From Desulfogranum mediterraneum DSM 13871 (GTDB lineage Bacteria > Desulfobacterota > Desulfobulbia > Desulfobulbales > Desulfobulbaceae), in assembly GCF_000429965.1 (NCBI RefSeq), contig NZ_AUCW01000019.1, forward strand, positions 1 through 64,000: a stretch of DNA of 64,000 nt, given 5' to 3'. Positions within the stretch are counted from its first letter, which is position 1; the number at the start of each line of letters is the position of its first letter. The notes beneath the pieces are model-generated. The model was given only the letters and a program-made list of their open reading frames with translations. It made no database searches and had not been told where the DNA came from. A program made the position numbers and the translations under genes. Of this stretch, positions 59,470-64,000 are shown piece by piece.

Positions 59470-60456
59470 ATGACGCAATCACGCGATACCGGCAGGCTTG
59501 ATCCCAACAGTGCCCAACATCACCCTCTGGTGGTGAGCTCCAACGAGGAGAATCTGCCGGCCCTGAGCAACCCTGCTCTGCACAGATATCTGCAGGAGAT
59601 CAGCCAGTATGAGCTACTCAGCCGGGAAGAGACCGATGAGCTGGCCATCCGCTTTCAGGAAACCGGTGATCCGGATGCCGCCTATCGCCTGGTTTCTTCC
59701 AATCTGCGCCTGGTGGTCAAGGTGGCCATGGATTTTCAGAAGTACTGGATGCAGAACTTCATGGATCTGATTCAGGAGGGCAATGTCGGTCTGGTCCAGG
59801 CCACCAAAAAATTCGACCCCTATCGAGGGGTCAAATTTTCCTACTACGCCGCCTACTGGATCAGGGCCTATATCCTTAAGTTTATCATGGATAACTGGAG
59901 ATTGGTTAAGATCGGCACCACCCAGGCCCAGCGAAAACTCTTTTTCAGCCTCAATAAAGAGAAGAAACTGCTTGAAGCACAAGGCTTTAAGCCGGAGGTA
60001 AAACTTCTCGCCGAACGCCTCAACGTCAAGGAAAGTGAGGTGATCGAGATGGGGCAGCGGATGGATAACTGGGATGTATCCCTGGAAGCACCGGTCCGCA
60101 GCGACTCAGAGGACGAGCAGAAGAGCTTTCTGCCCCACGAAGGCCCAGGCATCGAAGAGATTGTTGCCAGTCATGAGATGCGGGAGCGTTTGATGGAGGT
60201 GTTGGCAGGCCTCAATCCGCACCTCAATGAAAAGGAACAGGTCATCCTCAGCAGTCGGTTGTTGAGCGACGAGCCCAAGACCCTGCAGACCATAGCCGAT
60301 GAATTTCACATTTCCCGTGAACGGGTGCGGCAGATAGAGGCAAATCTTTTAAAAAAGCTGCGCAAACAGCTGGAAAAGGAGATGCCTGACATCCATGATT
60401 TTTTCAGCGGTGACAGTACCATCTTTGCCCAGCGACCCCTCAAGGAAACGTCCTAA
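59470..60456 (+). CDS. rpoH: RNA polymerase sigma factor, RpoH (sigma-32) type
   Basis: A 328-residue group 3/heat-shock type sigma factor. Region 1.2 (NPALHRYLQEISQYELLSREE), region 2 with NLRLVVKVA..DLIQEGNVGLVQATKKFDPYRGVKFSYYAAYWIRAYI, then the RpoH-box like QRKLFFSLNKEKKLL, and region 4 with LSDEPKTLQTIADEFHISRERVRQIEANLLKKLR. It probably directs heat-shock and envelope genes. The ATG at 59470 has no clear ribosome site, so translation may be regulated by leader structure. Confidence 0.9.
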   Translation: MTQSRDTGRLDPNSAQHHPLVVSSNEENLPALSNPALHRYLQEISQYELLSREETDELAIRFQETGDPDAAYRLVSSNLRLVVKVAMDFQKYWMQNFMDLIQEGNVGLVQATKKFDPYRGVKFSYYAAYWIRAYILKFIMDNWRLVKIGTTQAQRKLFFSLNKEKKLLEAQGFKPEVKLLAERLNVKESEVIEMGQRMDNWDVSLEAPVRSDSEDEQKSFLPHEGPGIEEIVASHEMRERLMEVLAGLNPHLNEKEQVILSSRLLSDEPKTLQTIADEFHISRERVRQIEANLLKKLRKQLEKEMPDIHDFFSGDSTIFAQRPLKETS

Positions 60457-60497
60457 CTCATTTTTTCATCTCTTTCTTTTACCCCATTTTATTTCTA

Positions 60498-61682
60498 ATG
60501 AATGTACCTTTACTTGATCTGAAGCCCCAGTTGGAGCCGCTTCGCCGGGAAATTATCGACTCTGTTACCCAGGTTATTGATTCAACCGGATACATCCTCG
60601 GGCCTGCGGTCCAGAAGTTTGAAGAGGAGGTGGCCGCATACACCGGCAGCCGCCATGGAGTCGGCGTCTCCAGCGGTACAGATGCACTGTTGGCCTCCCT
60701 GATGTCTTTGGATATCGGGGCAGGTGATTACGTCCTGACCACCCCATACACCTTCTTTGCCACCATGGGCACCATTCTCCGAACCGGAGCCCTGCCCCTG
60801 TTTGCAGATGTGGAACCAGGTACTCTTAACCTGGATCCGATCCAGGCCGAAGAGGTCCTGGAGCAGGCCTTGAAACGAGGGCAGCGGGTCAAGGCGATCC
60901 TGCCGGTGCACCTCTACGGCCAATGTGCCGACATGGAGCGACTGTTGGCCTTGGCGAGGCGCTATGAGCTGCCCGTGATTGAGGACGCGGCACAGGCCAT
61001 TGGCGCAGAGTACCCCTTTGAAGTGGATGGCAGGGTGGATTGGCGAAAAGCCGGATCCATGGGGATTGCAGGCTGTTTCTCTTTCTTCCCCTCCAAAAAT
61101 CTGGGCGGCATCGGTGACGGCGGCATGATCACCAGTTCGGATGATGACTATGCCGACATCCTGCGCTACAACCGCAATCACGGTGCTGAACCCAAGTATT
61201 ACCATGCCAGGATTGGGGGTAATTTTCGGCTTGATGCGATCCAGGCCGCGGTCCTGTCCGTGAAGTTACGGCACCTCGAGTCCTGGCACGCGGCCAGGCG
61301 GGCCAATGCCGCTACCTACCGCCTTCTCTTCAAGGAGGCGGGCCTGGTTGGCCAGCCGGTGGAGTTGCCGTCAGCAGCCTTCAGTCAGGTGGCAGGTGCC
61401 GACGAGCACAACTACCACATCTACAACCAGTTTGTCATCCATGTGCCGCGGCGGGACCAACTCCGCGAGCACCTCATCACTCATGGGGTGGGTTGTGAGA
61501 TCTACTATCCCCTCTGTCTCCATCAGCAGGAGTGTGTCAGCTCCCTGGAAGAGGTGAGCCGTCAGTCTTTCCCTGTGGCTGAACAGGCCGCTGCCTCGTC
61601 GCTGGCCTTGCCGATCTACCCGGAGCTTAACCCGGAGCAGCTGGCCTATGTTGTAGAAACCATTGCTGGCTTTTTTCGGTAA
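60498..61682 (+). CDS. DegT/DnrJ/EryC1/StrS aminotransferase
   Basis: A 394-residue PLP-dependent sugar aminotransferase. The N-terminus has PLLDLKPQLEPL. VSSGTDALLASLMSL and PYTFFATMGTILRTGALPLFADVEP precede VIEDAAQAIGAEY (PLP-binding Asp) and the PLP lysine in FFPSKNLGGIGDGG. NRNHGAEPKYYH and GGNFRLDAIQAAVL follow. It uses a UDP- or dTDP-keto sugar as substrate. It could be the aminotransferase partner (GnnB-like) of the Gfo/Idh enzyme near lpxB, but it is 38 kb away. Confidence 0.92.
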   Translation: MNVPLLDLKPQLEPLRREIIDSVTQVIDSTGYILGPAVQKFEEEVAAYTGSRHGVGVSSGTDALLASLMSLDIGAGDYVLTTPYTFFATMGTILRTGALPLFADVEPGTLNLDPIQAEEVLEQALKRGQRVKAILPVHLYGQCADMERLLALARRYELPVIEDAAQAIGAEYPFEVDGRVDWRKAGSMGIAGCFSFFPSKNLGGIGDGGMITSSDDDYADILRYNRNHGAEPKYYHARIGGNFRLDAIQAAVLSVKLRHLESWHAARRANAATYRLLFKEAGLVGQPVELPSAAFSQVAGADEHNYHIYNQFVIHVPRRDQLREHLITHGVGCEIYYPLCLHQQECVSSLEEVSRQSFPVAEQAAASSLALPIYPELNPEQLAYVVETIAGFFR

Positions 61683-61705
61683 CAGTAAGAGCGAGTACTT
61701 TCCTG

Positions 61706-63031
61706 ATGGACCGAATCTCTCCAGGCTCCCTGTTGGCAGCCATAGCCCTGGTGCTGCTCCTCCACTATCCGGGGACGGCGGCTGCAGAATCCCCTGGAGA
61801 AGATCCGGACAGTCGGCTCAAGCTGGTTCCTGAGCGTGATATCGCCTATGCAGCTCAGCAGGAACCCGCCTGGAAAACCTCATGGGATGAGGCCAGGGAG
61901 TGCTCCCGTCAGGGAAGCTATGATCAGGCCATGGCCGGCTACGAGCTCCTGTTGGCAGCCAAGCCGAATCTGGATGCGGCTCGCTGGGAATACTGCTCGA
62001 TCCTGCTTCATCTCAAACACTGGGAAGAGGCAGATCGTCAACTCAATATCCTGCTGGCAAACGGCCCGAACAAGGTCGCCTATCGTGCTGCCCAGGCAAT
62101 GATCGCTCTGCATACCGGCAACCTGCAGCAGGCGACCAGTCTCTACGAACAGCTCTACCTAGAGCATCCCCAAGGGGATGCAGGGCTCAAGGCGCTGGAA
62201 GGGTTGACCCGATCCCTGCTCGCTCAATCCAGATGGCTGGCAGCCCTACCCCTGGTTGAAGATCTGGTGGGGCATCAGCCAGAGCAGCCGAGCGCCCTTC
62301 GTCTGGCCTTTATCACCTATGCACACCTGGACAAACAACAGGCCGCAAGAGAGATTGCGGCCCAGGTCTATAACAACTTTTCCAGGGACCCGGAGGTGCT
62401 GGCCCTCTGCGCTCAGCTGGCGGAGCGGCAACAGTTGCCCGGCGCTGCTGCTGGCTACTGGCAGGAGCTGATCGGGGTCGATCCAGTTAATCTGGCTGCC
62501 AACCAGGCCCTGGTGGGCTATTACCGTTCCGCCGATAACCCGATGATGGAACTCCGCCACCTGGAGCTGCTGTCTGCCCAGAATCAGCTCAGCTTTGACC
62601 AGGCCCTGCGACGAGGCCGACTCTATCTTCTCACCGGCAGAACAGACAGAGCCCTGGAGGTCTGTGATACTCTGTTGGAGCGCTACCCGGAACAAACAGA
62701 GGTCGTTATCCTGCGCAGGGAGGTCCTGGTCGTGCTGGCAAGCGATCTGTTGGTCCTGGTCGAAAACAGGGGCAGTGCGCTGCTCTGGGAAGATCTTCTT
62801 CAGGTGACGAACCAGCGGCTGGAGATCTATGCCATCATGGCAGAGCTCCTCCGTAATCAGCACAAGATGCATGAACTGGCCGATGTCCTCCTGGCCATGG
62901 CTAAAGAGGTTTCGGCCGACGATCCTGTGCTTGAAGAGTTGAAGGACTTGCTCCGGGCACAGGGAAGATATCATGAACTGGGTACGTTACAGGGCAGCAC
63001 ATCCAGCCGGACAGCTGAAGGTCTGAACTAA
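61706..63031 (+). CDS. Exported TPR-repeat protein
   Basis: A 441-residue protein with a signal peptide (LLAAIALVLLLHYPGTAAA, residues 9-27) and then a chain of TPR-like helix pairs (for example ARECSRQGSYDQAMAGYELLLAAKPNLDAA and ALRRGRLYLLTGRTDRALEVCDTLLERYP). It has no enzyme domain. It begins 23 bases after the aminotransferase and may share its transcript. The role is probably periplasmic scaffolding, perhaps in polysaccharide or envelope assembly. Confidence 0.85.
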   Translation: MDRISPGSLLAAIALVLLLHYPGTAAAESPGEDPDSRLKLVPERDIAYAAQQEPAWKTSWDEARECSRQGSYDQAMAGYELLLAAKPNLDAARWEYCSILLHLKHWEEADRQLNILLANGPNKVAYRAAQAMIALHTGNLQQATSLYEQLYLEHPQGDAGLKALEGLTRSLLAQSRWLAALPLVEDLVGHQPEQPSALRLAFITYAHLDKQQAAREIAAQVYNNFSRDPEVLALCAQLAERQQLPGAAAGYWQELIGVDPVNLAANQALVGYYRSADNPMMELRHLELLSAQNQLSFDQALRRGRLYLLTGRTDRALEVCDTLLERYPEQTEVVILRREVLVVLASDLLVLVENRGSALLWEDLLQVTNQRLEIYAIMAELLRNQHKMHELADVLLAMAKEVSADDPVLEELKDLLRAQGRYHELGTLQGSTSSRTAEGLN

Positions 63032-63234
63032 AGATAGATTGAAAAATGAGATTCGAATTATTTATCCTGCCCGGGGCAGGGTATGAGCAGTCCTTGGCGA
63101 GAGGGGACGACGCCACTTAATGGTGTCAGTCCCCGATGAAGGCCCTGGGCATAAAAATTGAACCGGGAGGGCGGCAACAGCAGCCTGCTGACTCGGTTTA
63201 TTCATTAAGTATTACCTATGTAGAGGAAGAAGGA

Positions 63235-63720
63235 ATGGTTGAACGGATACCAATGTCCAAAGCAGGAAATCAGCGGTTGCGGGAAGAACTGGAGCAACTG
63301 GAACGAGTTGATCGTTTTGAGGTGGTGAGAGCCATCGAAGTGGCCAGGGAACACGGCGACTTGAAAGAGAACGCAGAGTACCATGCAGCCAAGGAACGGC
63401 AGAGTATGATTGAAGGCCGGATCATGGAACTGAAGGACAAACTGGGCCGGGCAGAGGTCATCGACTGTTCCAAGGTCTCCATTGATCGAGCCGTCTTCGG
63501 TACCGTGATCACCCTCATGGATATGGATAGCGATGAAAGCGTAACCTACCAGTTGCTTGGTCCGGAGGAGGCTGATGTCAAGAAAGGGTCCATCTCGGTA
63601 CTCTCCCCCTTGGGAAGGTCCATGCTCGGCAAGGAGATCGGTGATGAGGTGCGGGCCAAAACCCCAGGTGGAGTGCGCGAGTTTGAGGTAATGGAGATTG
63701 CCAGCGGCACCATCGCCTAG
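63235..63720 (+). CDS. greA: Transcription elongation factor GreA
   Basis: A 161-residue factor that stimulates RNA cleavage by backtracked RNA polymerase. The N-terminal coiled coil (about 10-80) has LREELEQLE and EHGDLKENAEYHAAKERQSMIEGRI, holding the acidic tip. The C-terminal FKBP-like domain has VTYQLLGPEEAD, ISVLSPLGRSMLGKEIGDEV. The ATG at 63235 has GAGGAAGAAGGA upstream; the 33 codons before it do not look conserved. Confidence 0.96.
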   Translation: MVERIPMSKAGNQRLREELEQLERVDRFEVVRAIEVAREHGDLKENAEYHAAKERQSMIEGRIMELKDKLGRAEVIDCSKVSIDRAVFGTVITLMDMDSDESVTYQLLGPEEADVKKGSISVLSPLGRSMLGKEIGDEVRAKTPGGVREFEVMEIASGTIA

Positions 63721-63901
63721 GATTGTAACCTTCCGTAGGCCTGGCCTGTTAGAACAGAGTTGAAACCTGTGGTCGTCCTCGGCATGAGATTTCGGCAACA
63801 GGGCTGTGGGGGGGTGTTTATGGCTCGGAGCTGAGCCTAAGTTGCCCTGGATCAAAAGCCTTCATCGGGAGAATTCAAGGCTCGGCTGATCAGTAGCAGG
63901 G

Positions 63902-63957
63902 TAAAAAAGTGCCCCCGCCTTCAGGCAGCGAATAGGGTCTGCCAAAGGCGGGGGCAC
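63902..63957 (-). terminator. Rho-independent terminator for a gene to the right of the window
   Basis: GTGCCCCCGCCTT and AAGGCGGGGGCAC form a perfect 13-bp stem, with a 23-base loop that can pair partly. On the minus strand the stem is followed by TTTTTT. The orientation implies that a minus-strand transcript ends here, from beyond the window. Confidence 0.88.
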
Positions 63958-64000
63958 CAGGAATTGGAGGCGGTTGACCCTTAAAGAGGAACAAGCGGTG

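Overview
The window looks like a chromosomal segment of a GC-rich Gram-negative bacterium, most likely a Desulfobacterota (deltaproteobacterial) member near Desulfobulbaceae. This is inferred from three things: complete outer-membrane biogenesis genes (lpxB, lpxK, lpxC, lptE), the ribosomal block rpsF-rpsR-DUF2232-rplI-dnaB, and small lineage-type hypotheticals mixed with liv transport, sigma-54 regulator and chemosensory genes. No RNA marker in the window fixes the taxonomy.

The unusual region is 1-7.2 kb, which reads as a chromosomal integron. A divergent integron integrase (5425-6765, +) has the IntI-specific insertion before its catalytic HxxR motif and an extra ~115-residue N-terminal domain. 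It faces away from an array of AT-rich cassettes, all on the minus strand. The array runs from an attI-type junction (crossover near 5028/5029), with a candidate Pc promoter upstream (5210-5238). Cassette 1 encodes a coiled-coil, two-TM protein. Cassette 2 encodes a NERD-nuclease/UvrD-type helicase. Cassette 3 encodes a polytopic membrane protein overlapping a 42-residue proline-rich miniprotein. Two attC sites with R''-L''/L'-R' symmetry can be read directly (3897-3954 and 1746-1868). Where the third attC should begin, a class-C group II intron is inserted in the opposite orientation, as known for IIC-attC introns. The array continues beyond the left edge. The NERD helicase and the overlapping membrane/miniprotein pair are the best candidates for an undescribed defence-type function.

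From 7.2 to 20 kb come tRNA-Arg(CCG), a uvrD/pcrA-folC-HNH operon, two GGDEF proteins (one canonical, one with a degenerate signature), nagZ with a TM2 protein, yaaA, a DUF493 gene pair and smr. These are followed by a 1.3-kb non-coding island with a 331-bp tandem duplication, REP-like palindromes and a 13-bp VNTR.

From 20 to 40 kb lie lpxB with a Gfo/Idh oxidoreductase, a full branched-chain amino-acid ABC transporter (livJHMGF), lpxK, lpxC, proC-nadK, an NtrC-type regulator, a PHP phosphoesterase, a MoxR/CbbQ-type AAA+ with a VWA (CbbO/NorD-type) partner, a Sel1 lipoprotein and a Dus enzyme.

From 40 to 64 kb lie leuS-lptE, dnaB and the ribosomal block, a mazG-type gene, a chemosensory cluster (cheA-cheW-cheB-cheR-REC) without a receptor gene, an FKBP isomerase, hisI-hisG-engB, lepA, an RpoH-like sigma factor, a DegT aminotransferase, a TPR protein and greA.

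Short perfect tandem duplications (9-17 bp) recur in non-coding DNA and in the 3' end of rpsF, suggesting that replication-slippage duplications are common in this genome.
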